Positions 13,427 through 21,627 of a DNA stretch of 23,346 nt are shown here, piece by piece. Source of the stretch: Gp6-AA40 sp035647075 (GTDB lineage Bacteria > Acidobacteriota > Vicinamibacteria > Vicinamibacterales > UBA2999); the NCBI GenBank assembly GCA_035647075.1, contig DASROF010000013.1, positions 1-23,346 of the forward strand, in the 5' to 3' direction. Position numbers and translations under genes: made by a program. Position 1 is the first letter of the stretch; every line of letters starts with the position of its first letter. Below the pieces are notes generated by a model, which saw only the letters and a program-made list of their open reading frames with translations, was not told where the DNA came from and searched no databases.

Positions 13427-15292
13427 ATGCGCGCGCGCAGGCTGGTCGCTGCCGCACTGTTCACGGCAGCTCTCTCCTTTTCCACTGACGCCCAGCAATC
13501 TCGCACGGCTCCCGGCGATGCCGACTGGCCGATGTATCGCCGCGACCTTGCCGGAACCGGCTATTCGCCGTTGCGGCAAGTCAATCTCCAGAACGTCGCG
13601 AATCTCACTCCGTCCTGGACGTTTCGCATCCAGAGCACCGCGCCCGCCGGAGGACGCGGCGCGGCCGGCGGCGCAAACGTCAATTCGGAGGTGACGCCGA
13701 TCGTCATCGACGGCGTGATGTACTTCCCTGGCCGCGACCGAGTGATGGCGCTGGAGGCGGACACCGGCAAGGAGATCTGGCAGACGCCCGTCACGGGTGG
13801 AGCACCGTCCAGACGTGGCGTCGCATACTGGCCCGGCGAGGGCAACATGCCGCCGCGCATCTTCGTGATGGTCGGGCGCCGCCTGCTTGCACTCGAGGCG
13901 AAGACCGGCAGGGCGGTCTCGACCTTTGGACAAAACGGCGAGGTCGATATTGGAGTCCCGTACAACTCGGTACCCGGCATTTTCAAGAACGTCATCGTCG
14001 TCGGTGCGAACACACCGCCGGGTGCGAGTGGCGGCATCGGCAATCCGCGGGCGTTCGATGCGCGCACGGGCGCCAAGCTGTGGGAATTCAGCGCCGTGGC
14101 ACAGCCAGGAACCGTCGGACACGACACGTGGGAGGGCGACAGCTGGAAGGGACGGCTTGGCGCGAACGTCTGGCCGTTCTACTTCACCATCGACGAACAG
14201 CGCGGGCTGCTGTATCTGCCGCTGGCGTCGCCGATTCCAGGCGCGTTCGGCGGAGATCGCAAGGGCGCGAACCTGTTCGGGAATTCAGTCGTTGCGGTAG
14301 ACGTTCTCACCGGGAAGTACAAGTGGCATTTTCAGACGATCCATCACGACATCTGGGATCACGATCCGCCGGCTCCGCCCGGATTGTTCGACGTCGTCAT
14401 GAACGGACGCAGAACGCCTGCACTGGGACTGACAACGAAGTCGGGTTACCTCTACATCCTGAATCGAGAGACCGGCCGTCCGATTTTTGGCGTCGAAGAA
14501 CGTCCGATGCCGAAAAGCGATGTGCCAGACGAGCGAACGTTTCCAACGCAGCCGATCCCGGTGAAGCCGCCAGCGCTGGCCCGTGTCTCCTACGCCGCTG
14601 GCGATGTTGTGACGGCAGCAGACACAACCGCCGAACACGCGAAGGCATGTGCCGACCTGATCGAGAAGATCGGCGGCGTTTCCAACGCCGGGCCGTTTAC
14701 GCCATGGCGGTACAAGGCCGACGGCAGATCGTCGCCCGTCACGCTTGGATTCCCGGGCGCCCTGGGCGGTGCGAATTGGGGTGGCACGGCCTTCGATGCC
14801 GCATCCCGATTCATCTTCGTCGTCACCCAGGACGTCGGGGCTCTGGGAACTGTGGAACCGACGAAGGAGGGATCGCCGGTGCCGTACGACAAGACCACTC
14901 CCGGGCGAGGTACGTTCGACGTCCGGATCGGCGACCTGAACTGGCCGTGCCAGAAACCCCCATGGGGCCGCTTGACGGCCATCAACTCGTCGACTGGAGA
15001 CATTGCATGGCAGATTCCACTAGGGATCACCGAGCAGCTTCCCGCTGACAGACAGAACACTGGCCGACCGGCCCTTGCCGGTCCCATCGTGACAGCGAGC
15101 GGGCTCCTCTTCATTGCCTCGACCGACGACAATCGTTTCCGGGCGTTCGACCTGAAGAACGGAAAGCAATTGTGGGTCGCCAAGCTCGAACGGAGGGGCA
15201 ACGCCAACCCGATCACGTATCAGGGCAAGAACGGCAAGCAGTACGTTGCGGTCGTTGCCACCGATACGCTGATGGTCTATTCGCTGCCGTGA
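13427..15292 (+). CDS. Secreted PQQ-dependent dehydrogenase-like beta-propeller protein
   Basis: 621 residues. A signal peptide is present (RRLVAAALFTAALSFS, cut near DAQQ), so the enzyme is periplasmic. The propeller W-motifs recur, e.g. MALEADTGKEIWQTPV, FDARTGAKLWEF, AVDVLTGKYKWHFQ and INSSTGDIAWQIPLG. The membrane glucose dehydrogenase-like HHDIWDHDPP lies at 306-315, followed by KSGYLYILNRETGRPIFGVE. It resembles the soluble propeller part of mGDH without its five-helix membrane anchor, and it has no C-terminal heme domain. A sugar or alcohol is the likely substrate and PQQ the cofactor; the electron acceptor is unknown. Its TGA and the stop of the next convergent gene share the palindrome TGATCA at 15290-15295. 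Confidence 0.92.
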   Translation: MRARRLVAAALFTAALSFSTDAQQSRTAPGDADWPMYRRDLAGTGYSPLRQVNLQNVANLTPSWTFRIQSTAPAGGRGAAGGANVNSEVTPIVIDGVMYFPGRDRVMALEADTGKEIWQTPVTGGAPSRRGVAYWPGEGNMPPRIFVMVGRRLLALEAKTGRAVSTFGQNGEVDIGVPYNSVPGIFKNVIVVGANTPPGASGGIGNPRAFDARTGAKLWEFSAVAQPGTVGHDTWEGDSWKGRLGANVWPFYFTIDEQRGLLYLPLASPIPGAFGGDRKGANLFGNSVVAVDVLTGKYKWHFQTIHHDIWDHDPPAPPGLFDVVMNGRRTPALGLTTKSGYLYILNRETGRPIFGVEERPMPKSDVPDERTFPTQPIPVKPPALARVSYAAGDVVTAADTTAEHAKACADLIEKIGGVSNAGPFTPWRYKADGRSSPVTLGFPGALGGANWGGTAFDAASRFIFVVTQDVGALGTVEPTKEGSPVPYDKTTPGRGTFDVRIGDLNWPCQKPPWGRLTAINSSTGDIAWQIPLGITEQLPADRQNTGRPALAGPIVTASGLLFIASTDDNRFRAFDLKNGKQLWVAKLERRGNANPITYQGKNGKQYVAVVATDTLMVYSLP

Positions 15293-15667
15293 TCAGGGTT
15301 CCTTCGAGTTGAACCAGAGCGCACACTTCCACGCGCCTTCGCTTCGGACAAACACGCGGGTGTTGCGAAACTGCCCTTCTGCACGCGCCCCGGCGCGCAA
15401 CCCTTTGAAGTCAACGACCATCGAGCAGACGGCGAGATCGACGCCAAAGGGCAACACCTCTATCTGACGAGCCTCGAGGCGTTCGTTCGTGTTTCCGGGA
15501 GTGGCAAGATCTTTCAGAAAGGTGATCTTGTCGACCACCGTGCCGCTGGCGCGGCGAAAGCGCAGCCCGTCGGCCAGGTGGTGTCTGAAGAACTCGACGC
15601 TGGCCAGGAACTCGGCCTGGGCGAATGCCGTGTTCAGTTCGGTCAATTCACGGACGATGTCGCCCAT
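15293..15667 (-). CDS. NTF2-like (SnoaL/DUF4440-type) protein
   Basis: 124 residues from the ATG at 15667, four bases after the stop of the previous gene; a GTG at 15685 would overlap that gene by 14 bases. Features of the NTF2-like fold are the N-terminal helix ELTELNTAFAQAEFLASVEF, FFRHHLADGLRFRRASGTVV with DKITFLKDL, and then beta strands IEVLPFGVDLAVCSMVVDFK and RNTRVFVRSEGAWKCALWFN. Such cone-shaped domains are isomerases, ligand-binding proteins or toxin-immunity-like partners, so no specific role can be given. It is the last gene of the operon that starts beyond 23340. Confidence 0.8.
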   Translation of the reverse strand: MGDIVRELTELNTAFAQAEFLASVEFFRHHLADGLRFRRASGTVVDKITFLKDLATPGNTNERLEARQIEVLPFGVDLAVCSMVVDFKGLRAGARAEGQFRNTRVFVRSEGAWKCALWFNSKEP

Positions 15668-15671
15668 CCGT

Positions 15672-16457
15672 TCACTCGTCGCCACTCAGCTTGCTCGCGG
15701 AATCGGTCAGGTCGCGCGCGAATCGTTCGGAGAATCCCGCGACAAACGCCAACGCGGCGTAGAAGACATTGGGAGAAGCCCCAGGCCCAGGGACGTGAAC
15801 CGTGATCAGCCCACTCGAGAACGCCGCATACGCGAACAGACCAGCGACGATCCCCACGACCGGCTTCAGAAGACCCGTGTAAAACAGCTGGCGTGGATCG
15901 CCCTCAGAACTCCATCGTGAAAGCGCGGCGATCTCGTTGAGCCTCGAGAGCAGACTCGTGGCGCCTCCAACGGCCCCGGCGATGGCCAGCGGCTCCCAAT
16001 TGACCGACCCGGCACCTGCCTGGGACGGAAACAGACGAGAGAGTCCGAGGATCGACGGCACGAGAATCAGCGCGTGCGTGGCCACGCCGAGGAGAACGAA
16101 TGTTGCCGGCGTGCGACCGTAGCGGATGGAGCGGAAGGCGCTCTCGTAAATACGTTTCCGCCGCACCAGATCATCGACGATGGCCTTCGCGAGGTCTATT
16201 TCGGGCTTTGGTGAAAGAAGCGCCCGAACAGCAAGCTCGGCCTGCGCGACGTTGACCGCGGCGTTCTTCAACCGTGGCAAGTAGGGCAGCACGGTCGACA
16301 GTTGCCCGAGGCATTGCTGGATCGGTTGACTGAGCGGCTCCGGTCCGTCGATCCGGGCGCCGATCTGATCGAGCAGAAGGCCGATCTTCGCAACCAGATC
16401 GTGATGGCCGTCGACTTCCGACAGCAGGGCGCGAACGACGCTCGGTTCGGTGCTCAC
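15672..16457 (-). CDS. Four-helix membrane protein of unknown function
   Basis: 261 residues from a GTG that shares GTGA with the stop of the cupin gene. The first 115 residues are soluble and helical. Four hydrophobic segments follow at about 118-140 (FVLLGVATHALILVPSILG), 154-172 (WEPLAIAGAVGGATSLLSRL), 195-218 (KPVVGIVAGLFAYAAFSSGL) and 229-244 (NVFYAALAFVAGFSERFARD). The last segment's AFVAGFSERFARDL ending is a pattern I have seen in uncharacterised bacterial membrane proteins, sometimes beside effector or signalling genes; no name can be given. No signal peptide. The soluble N-terminus probably faces the cytosol. Confidence 0.8.
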   Translation of the reverse strand: MSTEPSVVRALLSEVDGHHDLVAKIGLLLDQIGARIDGPEPLSQPIQQCLGQLSTVLPYLPRLKNAAVNVAQAELAVRALLSPKPEIDLAKAIVDDLVRRKRIYESAFRSIRYGRTPATFVLLGVATHALILVPSILGLSRLFPSQAGAGSVNWEPLAIAGAVGGATSLLSRLNEIAALSRWSSEGDPRQLFYTGLLKPVVGIVAGLFAYAAFSSGLITVHVPGPGASPNVFYAALAFVAGFSERFARDLTDSASKLSGDE

Positions 16458-16810
16458 AGGATCAGATGATCCTCGGGTGTCCAGTCCGGCTCGGACAGGA
16501 CCTCAATCCATGCTGGCGCTCCGGCGCCGCGCGCAAAGTGCACGTTTCCGGGCTCAATCGTCAGCGCATCGCCCGGCCCCAGTACATATCCCCGGCCACC
16601 GCATGCCACGTACAGCGTTCCTCTCAGACCGCGGTACACCTCGGTCATTTTCCGGTGGAAGTGCGGCAGGCTGCGCTCGATCACAGCCACGGCCCGTCCC
16701 GGCTCGATCTCGGCGACCATCTCGGCACGGTCCGGCGTGACCTTGATGTTCGCGCCGGGGTACAGCTGCAACAGCTCTGCACTGATTCGAGAGACTTCGG
16801 TTTCGGTCAC
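16454..16810 (-). CDS. Single-domain cupin
   Basis: 118 residues from a GTG whose GTGA overlaps the stop of the bicupin gene; no Met start with a ribosome site lies upstream in-frame. The full metal site is visible: His50, His52 and Glu57 in LPHFHRKMTEVYRGL, and His91 in PGNVHFARGAG. The strand GTLYVACGGRGYVLGPGDAL matches the first cupin motif. Such proteins bind Fe, Mn or Zn and act as dioxygenases, isomerases or sugar-binding proteins. The tight overlaps with genes on both sides suggest a set of proteins made in matched amounts. Confidence 0.9.
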   Translation of the reverse strand: MTETEVSRISAELLQLYPGANIKVTPDRAEMVAEIEPGRAVAVIERSLPHFHRKMTEVYRGLRGTLYVACGGRGYVLGPGDALTIEPGNVHFARGAGAPAWIEVLSEPDWTPEDHLIL

Positions 16811-17775
16811 ATCGCATCCCCTGATCCGACGGCAGTGAGAACCCCCTGGCCGATCGCGACGGCTTCCTGCGCGCCAGGCCACGGAGGCATCGTCGCGAGC
16901 AGCAATTTCAGATCGGACTGAGATGCGGCTCGAAACTGAAACGCCGTCTCCACGGGGATGCGGATCGAATCACCGGCACGCACGGAGTCCACGCGCGGTG
17001 GCTCACCGGCGCGTTCGCGCCAGACCTCGCCGCCGCCTTCGAGCACGTACCACAACTCCTCAACGGTGCGGTGCCGAACGGGAGACGAGGTTCGTCCGGC
17101 TGGCAGAACGCAATGAGCAAATCCGCCATGCGTCCCTGCCACCAGCAGCCGTATCTCAGAACCATCCGGCGCCAGATAGTCGTAGGTGGACTTCAGTGGA
17201 ACGACCGCGGCGTCGGCCAACGGCGTGGGGACCTGCCCTTTCTGCACTGCCAGACGACGCAGGGACTCTTCACGGCTTGCGCGCGCCTCGTAGGGTGTCA
17301 CGGGCAGCACCGGGACGTCGCCGCTCGCCGACAACTCCTGCCACGTCCTGGCCACCATCGACGCGTCGTCATAGCGGACGCGTCCACCGTCTATCTCGAA
17401 GACGAACGAAGGCGACACGATGTACAGCACCTCGGCAACGGTGTTGCCATCGTTCCGCAGTTGCAAGAGCGTGCCCGGCTGCGTGACAACGGCCTGGCCG
17501 GGCTGCAGCCGAAGGTCGTAGCACTCGGCGGCGGATGCATCCTTCATACGAACGATCAGCGTCCCGGCCAGGAGGTACGTGACCTGGGTCACGACGTGAT
17601 GCACGTGGATCCACGAGTGGACGTTCGGCGCAATACGTCCCCCGGCGATGCTCAGTTCACCAAGTGCATCCCACGGAACGCCCGGCTGTTCAACGTCCGT
17701 GGCGTTCAGGAACGGGCTGACGTCCGTCCCATCCGGAATCGTGACGTAGCCGAGCGGCTGAAAGATCCGGTTCAT
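16807..17775 (-). CDS. Bicupin protein
   Basis: 322 residues; the ATGA at 17775-17772 overlaps the reductase gene and the end overlaps the next cupin gene. The N-terminal cupin (about 45-125) has WIHVHHVVTQVTYLLAGTLI with His57 and His59 but Gln64 where Glu is common. The C-terminal cupin (about 205-295) has His235 and Glu239/Glu240 in RHRTVEELWYVLEGGGEVW. The metal site of the first domain may therefore be atypical. Bicupins include oxalate decarboxylases, dioxygenases and storage-type proteins, but the length and sequence do not select among them. Being followed at once by a second, single-domain cupin is unusual. Confidence 0.9.
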   Translation of the reverse strand: MNRIFQPLGYVTIPDGTDVSPFLNATDVEQPGVPWDALGELSIAGGRIAPNVHSWIHVHHVVTQVTYLLAGTLIVRMKDASAAECYDLRLQPGQAVVTQPGTLLQLRNDGNTVAEVLYIVSPSFVFEIDGGRVRYDDASMVARTWQELSASGDVPVLPVTPYEARASREESLRRLAVQKGQVPTPLADAAVVPLKSTYDYLAPDGSEIRLLVAGTHGGFAHCVLPAGRTSSPVRHRTVEELWYVLEGGGEVWRERAGEPPRVDSVRAGDSIRIPVETAFQFRAASQSDLKLLLATMPPWPGAQEAVAIGQGVLTAVGSGDAM

Positions 17776-18788
17776 CGATCGCGCCAGGAGTACGTCGCGG
17801 CCGGAGTTGTCAGCCTGCGTTGCAAGTCCTCTGTTTCCCGTTGTCGTCGCAGACTGCTGATCACCTTGCGCTGAACCAGCCAGGCAGCACCAAAGTCCTC
17901 CGCCCTGGACAACTCCATCGCGGCCATGTTGGCCTCGAGATGGGCAAGATTGCCGGTGCCGGGGATCGCGATGATCTGCGTCGATCGCGAGAGAACGGCG
18001 GCCAGTCTTGCCACATGTGGACTCACCCCGTGCCTGGCGCTGACTTCGTCAATCACGTCCAGTGCACGACGACGGAACATCTCGTCATCGTCAACGCCTG
18101 GGAGTTCCGCACCGGTTCCCATCGGCTCCCACGCGACAAAGGCCCACTCGCGCAGCTCGCACTCATCGAGAACGTTTTCGGTGTCCTCGCAGTACTTGCT
18201 CGCGCCGTGGTGAAACATCACGTTGTAGTAGTTCTGCACAGAGACGAGCGAGTCGCCCAGCACTTCCCGCGCTACATGCACGTGCGCACTGGTCACGTTG
18301 GAGATCCCGACAAACCGGATCTTTCCTTCGGCCTGCAGGTCCTTGATGGCTCCGAGTGACTCGGCGTAGGGAACGTTCGGGTCAGGGACGTGCAGGTAAT
18401 ACAGAGGAATCTGCTCCAGCCTCAGGCGCGTGAGGCTTCCCTCGAGAGCAGCTTTCAGGTGGTCGGGATGGCCATTCTCCTTCCACTCGTCAACGGTCGG
18501 GTGTTCGAAGCCGCCCTTGGTCGCGATCGTGAGGCCGTGATACGGGTGCAACGCGTCGCGGACGACGGTTTCCGCAGTGCCCGGGCCGTACGAGTCCGCC
18601 GTATCGATGAAATTGATGCCGAGATCGACTGCGCGACGCAGCAGCTGCACGGCGTTCACGCGCGCCGGACCGAAGCCACGCTGTTCGGTCAGGCGGATCG
18701 TCCCGACCCCCAACCGCGAGACCGTGACCTCGCCGTGCAGAGTCACGGTCTCGGGCGGCGCTCCCGGCGCCCGTGTCACGCGCGTCAT
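17772..18788 (-). CDS. Aldo/keto reductase
   Basis: 338 residues, a typical NADP(H)-dependent AKR TIM barrel. The catalytic tetrad is visible: Asp62 and Tyr67 in FIDTADSYGPG, Lys91 in IATKGGF, and His133 in YYLHVPDP. Later family parts are RFVGISNVT, VQNYYNVMF, and the cofactor region ALSRSTQIIAIPGTGNLAHL, whose AVLSRSTQIIAIPGTG resembles the usual 'PIPGT' NADPH loop. It is cytosolic and should reduce an aldehyde or ketone; no substrate can be named. Its ATGA overlaps the stop of the large hydrolase gene by four bases, so it is translated with it, an unexpected pairing. Confidence 0.95.
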   Translation of the reverse strand: MTRVTRAPGAPPETVTLHGEVTVSRLGVGTIRLTEQRGFGPARVNAVQLLRRAVDLGINFIDTADSYGPGTAETVVRDALHPYHGLTIATKGGFEHPTVDEWKENGHPDHLKAALEGSLTRLRLEQIPLYYLHVPDPNVPYAESLGAIKDLQAEGKIRFVGISNVTSAHVHVAREVLGDSLVSVQNYYNVMFHHGASKYCEDTENVLDECELREWAFVAWEPMGTGAELPGVDDDEMFRRRALDVIDEVSARHGVSPHVARLAAVLSRSTQIIAIPGTGNLAHLEANMAAMELSRAEDFGAAWLVQRKVISSLRRQRETEDLQRRLTTPAATYSWRDR

Positions 18789-21625
18789 GTGGCCGGATGC
18801 TCGCGCAGATACTTGAGCTGCTTCTCAGGAATCGGTGGCGTGATCACGTTGGCGCCGGCGCCACGCTGCACGTACTGTTCGGGCGCTCCCATCACCGCCC
18901 ATTCGACCGTCGCCCGCGACACGACGTGGTGCGCAGGGTCGCCGAAGGTCAGGCCCCCGAATGCGTTGATCTGGAATCCCCCGCTGAACTCGAAGTAGCC
19001 GTTGCCATAGGGGTCGTAGGTACCCTCGTAACGGTAGACGATCGGCCACTCCCGGGGATCCTTGGTCGTGTCCGGGATCGAATCGATCCTGGTGATCGCA
19101 ATCGATGCAGACGACTTGCTCCACTCCGTTGATGTGTCCAGATTGCGGCTGATGATCGGCGTCTCGATTTCACCGTAGGCGTTCCCGGCCCACTCGATCA
19201 TGATGTCCGCTGACGCGGCATTCAGCCGCGAAGAGCCGATATAGAACAGGCGTTGCGAGTACCTCGTCTTGCCGATCGGTGGCAGTTCGCGGCGCGCATC
19301 CTGTGTGAGCAGCCGCTGCGCTTTGTCGTAGTTCAACACGAACGAGCCCTGAGACGCGGACGCCTGCGCCTGGATAACGGAGATCGCGCCGAGACCGATC
19401 TGGGCCGCGTCGGCGATCTCGATGCCCGCAATCACGGCGGCGATGGGGTTCTGCTGGACCGAGACGCCGCGTCGCCTGGTCACGAGGCTCGGGCCTTCGC
19501 GGTAAGTGTTCGAGTACAGGCTGTTCTGCTCGCTCACCGCGCTTCCGGCCGGCCAATGCACGATCGGGAAGGGCCACTTCACCGCGCCAGGCAGCTCGTA
19601 TTTCGTGCTGAAGGCCGCGAACGTGATCGTCTCCGTGCGGCCACCGTCCGGGTTGACGTACGTGATCTTCGTGCCTGCGGGTGTTCCGTCTCCGGCAATC
19701 CCAGTCACGATCACGGCGTGCGTGTTGTTCGAGGATACGAGGCCAACGTCAACGTAGAGCGGGCCATATTTCTTGAGGAACGACTCCCACCCTTCGATCG
19801 TCGGATTGAACCCTTCGCTGACCTCGAGTCGCGCGTCGTTATAGAGCGTGCGTGCGCTCTGCGGATCGAGAATCGCGCCGCTGTCGAACATCGCCACATA
19901 CTTCGGTCCGATTGTCGCCAGCGCATCGCGGATCGGCAGCGACTTGCTGTTCTTCCACGACCACATCATCGTCACGACCGCCGCCCAGCACGTCAACGGA
20001 CTGGGTTGCGGAATGACCGGGAGGACGCCGGGGATGGTGGCGTTCACCGCGGCAAACGCGCCAGCGAACCGGCCGCCAAGCGACAGCTGCGCGGTCACTG
20101 CATCCGCTTTCAGGAAGAGCTCGGCCTCCGCATCGCGACGCTTGACGAGCATGGGCACATCGACCTGCCCGCCATCGGGCCGCTGCTCTTTCGTCCATTT
20201 CCGGATTTCTGTGGCAGCTCCAGCCGTGTCGCCGGCATTGAGCTTCTGTACCAGCGTTGACGCCTTGAAAGCGTCTGCGCCGATGTCGTACGCGAGGCTG
20301 ATCAGCGCGTCGCTCTGGTTCTGAGTGAGCGGCACTGTCAGGCCTTCGTCGATCAGCGCACGCACGTCGCCGGCCTGTTGCGCCAGCAGTTTTGCAGCAG
20401 CCTCTTCCGAAATGCCGTCGGCGTACGGCTGTTCGACCGGCCGTCCATCGCATCCGCCGGTGTGCATCACGCTGCCGTAGCCAACCGTGCAATGGCCGTT
20501 CTCGTTGCAGAGACGCGGCCTGAATCCTTCCCATCGCTTCAGGAATTCAAGACCGGCCGGCGAGAGTGCTCGTGTGCGAGGGCCAGCCGCCGCCCCGATC
20601 GCATCCGCGCCAAGCGACTGCAGCAGGCCGACGTGCAGCACGGTGGTCGCCAGGCTGCTGGCGGTGCTTTGCGCGACGGACAGATCGTCTGAGTTGATCG
20701 TCAGACTGCGCTGGCCCTGAATCACGGGGGCACTGTCGCGAACGAAGTCCATGTTCTCGAAATCGATGGCCTCGGCCACCGCGCCGGATCCGGGTATTGG
20801 CAGGCCGCGAACGAAGCCGCGCACGGCTTCGTTCATCACGTTGATGGTCTTCCGGTACGCGGCGGTCACCGATTCCTCGAACGGCTTTCCGGCCTTCCAG
20901 TTCTGCCAGAAGAAGAAGGTGGTCGGTTCGGGCAGGTAGTTGTTCCGGATCGCGCCCGACGACACGCGCGCCCCGGCATCGATCCACGCCTGATTCAGCG
21001 ACGATCCGATGCAGTTCATCATGTAGACGGATCGGATATTGAGCGCCGCGCCGAGCTCGGTGCGGATGTCTTTAATCTTCTGACCGGAGATGTCGCCATT
21101 GGCGGAGATCGAGTCCTGTCCGCCGTGGGTCAGGATCATCACGTCGATCACCTTGCCCTGTCGTGACTGGGCGATCAGCGTCTGCTTCAGATCCGCGTAC
21201 GACGCGGTGCCGTCGCGCAGGACGACGATGTCGCCAAAGAACTCCGGCTTCGATCCCGCGTAGCGGTTGACCGACAGCTCCACCGTCTCGATCAGCGAGT
21301 CGGTGAGGCTCTTGATCTTGCTGCGAATGAAGTCGATGAGCTGCTGACGCGTCGAATCGGGCAGCAGGCTCGAGCCCGGGACTGACGACAGCAGTTTGTC
21401 CACCAGCTCCGGAATCCCGAGATCGATGCCGCCGTTGTGGATCAGGATGACCAGCACGCGGTCCGCCGCGGCAAACGAAGTCGCGAAGAGTGACTGATGG
21501 ACGGCGAGCGCTGCCGGAATAGGCGCCGGAGCGGCGGTGCGACGGCGCGGGCGAAGCAGCGCCGGACCGCGCGTCCTCGCGACCTGTCCCAGGTAATCGT
21601 TCATCTGCCGAAATCTGTTTTCCAT
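18785..21625 (-). CDS. Triple-hydrolase protein: caspase-like, GH24 muramidase, C70 papain-like
   Basis: 946 residues, start two bases after the previous stop. Three domains are visible. About 55-265: a clan-CD-like domain with His167 in ILTHGGQDS and Cys205 in YMMNCIGSSL, the His-Gly plus Cys dyad of caspase-like folds. About 355-505: a GH24 (phage-type) muramidase, LEFLKRWEGFRPR with Glu366, Thr380 in CTVGYGS, SDALISLAYDIGADAF, and VKRRDAEAELF. About 536-675: a C70/AvrRpt2-like papain fold with Cys546 in SPLTCWAAVVTMM, His636 in NTHAVIVTGI and Asn658 in VNPDGG. The last 250 residues are beta-rich and unrecognised. No signal peptide is seen. It could be an effector, a lytic toxin or a cell-lysis protein; such a domain set in one chain is new to me. 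Confidence 0.88.
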   Translation of the reverse strand: MENRFRQMNDYLGQVARTRGPALLRPRRRTAAPAPIPAALAVHQSLFATSFAAADRVLVILIHNGGIDLGIPELVDKLLSSVPGSSLLPDSTRQQLIDFIRSKIKSLTDSLIETVELSVNRYAGSKPEFFGDIVVLRDGTASYADLKQTLIAQSRQGKVIDVMILTHGGQDSISANGDISGQKIKDIRTELGAALNIRSVYMMNCIGSSLNQAWIDAGARVSSGAIRNNYLPEPTTFFFWQNWKAGKPFEESVTAAYRKTINVMNEAVRGFVRGLPIPGSGAVAEAIDFENMDFVRDSAPVIQGQRSLTINSDDLSVAQSTASSLATTVLHVGLLQSLGADAIGAAAGPRTRALSPAGLEFLKRWEGFRPRLCNENGHCTVGYGSVMHTGGCDGRPVEQPYADGISEEAAAKLLAQQAGDVRALIDEGLTVPLTQNQSDALISLAYDIGADAFKASTLVQKLNAGDTAGAATEIRKWTKEQRPDGGQVDVPMLVKRRDAEAELFLKADAVTAQLSLGGRFAGAFAAVNATIPGVLPVIPQPSPLTCWAAVVTMMWSWKNSKSLPIRDALATIGPKYVAMFDSGAILDPQSARTLYNDARLEVSEGFNPTIEGWESFLKKYGPLYVDVGLVSSNNTHAVIVTGIAGDGTPAGTKITYVNPDGGRTETITFAAFSTKYELPGAVKWPFPIVHWPAGSAVSEQNSLYSNTYREGPSLVTRRRGVSVQQNPIAAVIAGIEIADAAQIGLGAISVIQAQASASQGSFVLNYDKAQRLLTQDARRELPPIGKTRYSQRLFYIGSSRLNAASADIMIEWAGNAYGEIETPIISRNLDTSTEWSKSSASIAITRIDSIPDTTKDPREWPIVYRYEGTYDPYGNGYFEFSGGFQINAFGGLTFGDPAHHVVSRATVEWAVMGAPEQYVQRGAGANVITPPIPEKQLKYLREHPAT

Positions 21626-21627
21626 AC

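Noticed and set aside
13356..13457. A longer N-terminus for the Cax antiporter
   Set aside because: It adds an Arg-rich stretch before the first membrane helix and overlaps the divergent PQQ gene.
14080..15048. Plus-strand open frame of 322 codons inside the PQQ gene
   Set aside because: It lies in a different frame of the same strand and reads as Arg-rich nonsense, while the main frame holds repeated propeller motifs.
19253..20260. Long plus-strand open frame of 335 codons within the triple-hydrolase gene
   Set aside because: It is an out-of-frame shadow rich in Arg and His, and the sense strand encodes recognisable catalytic motifs across this stretch.
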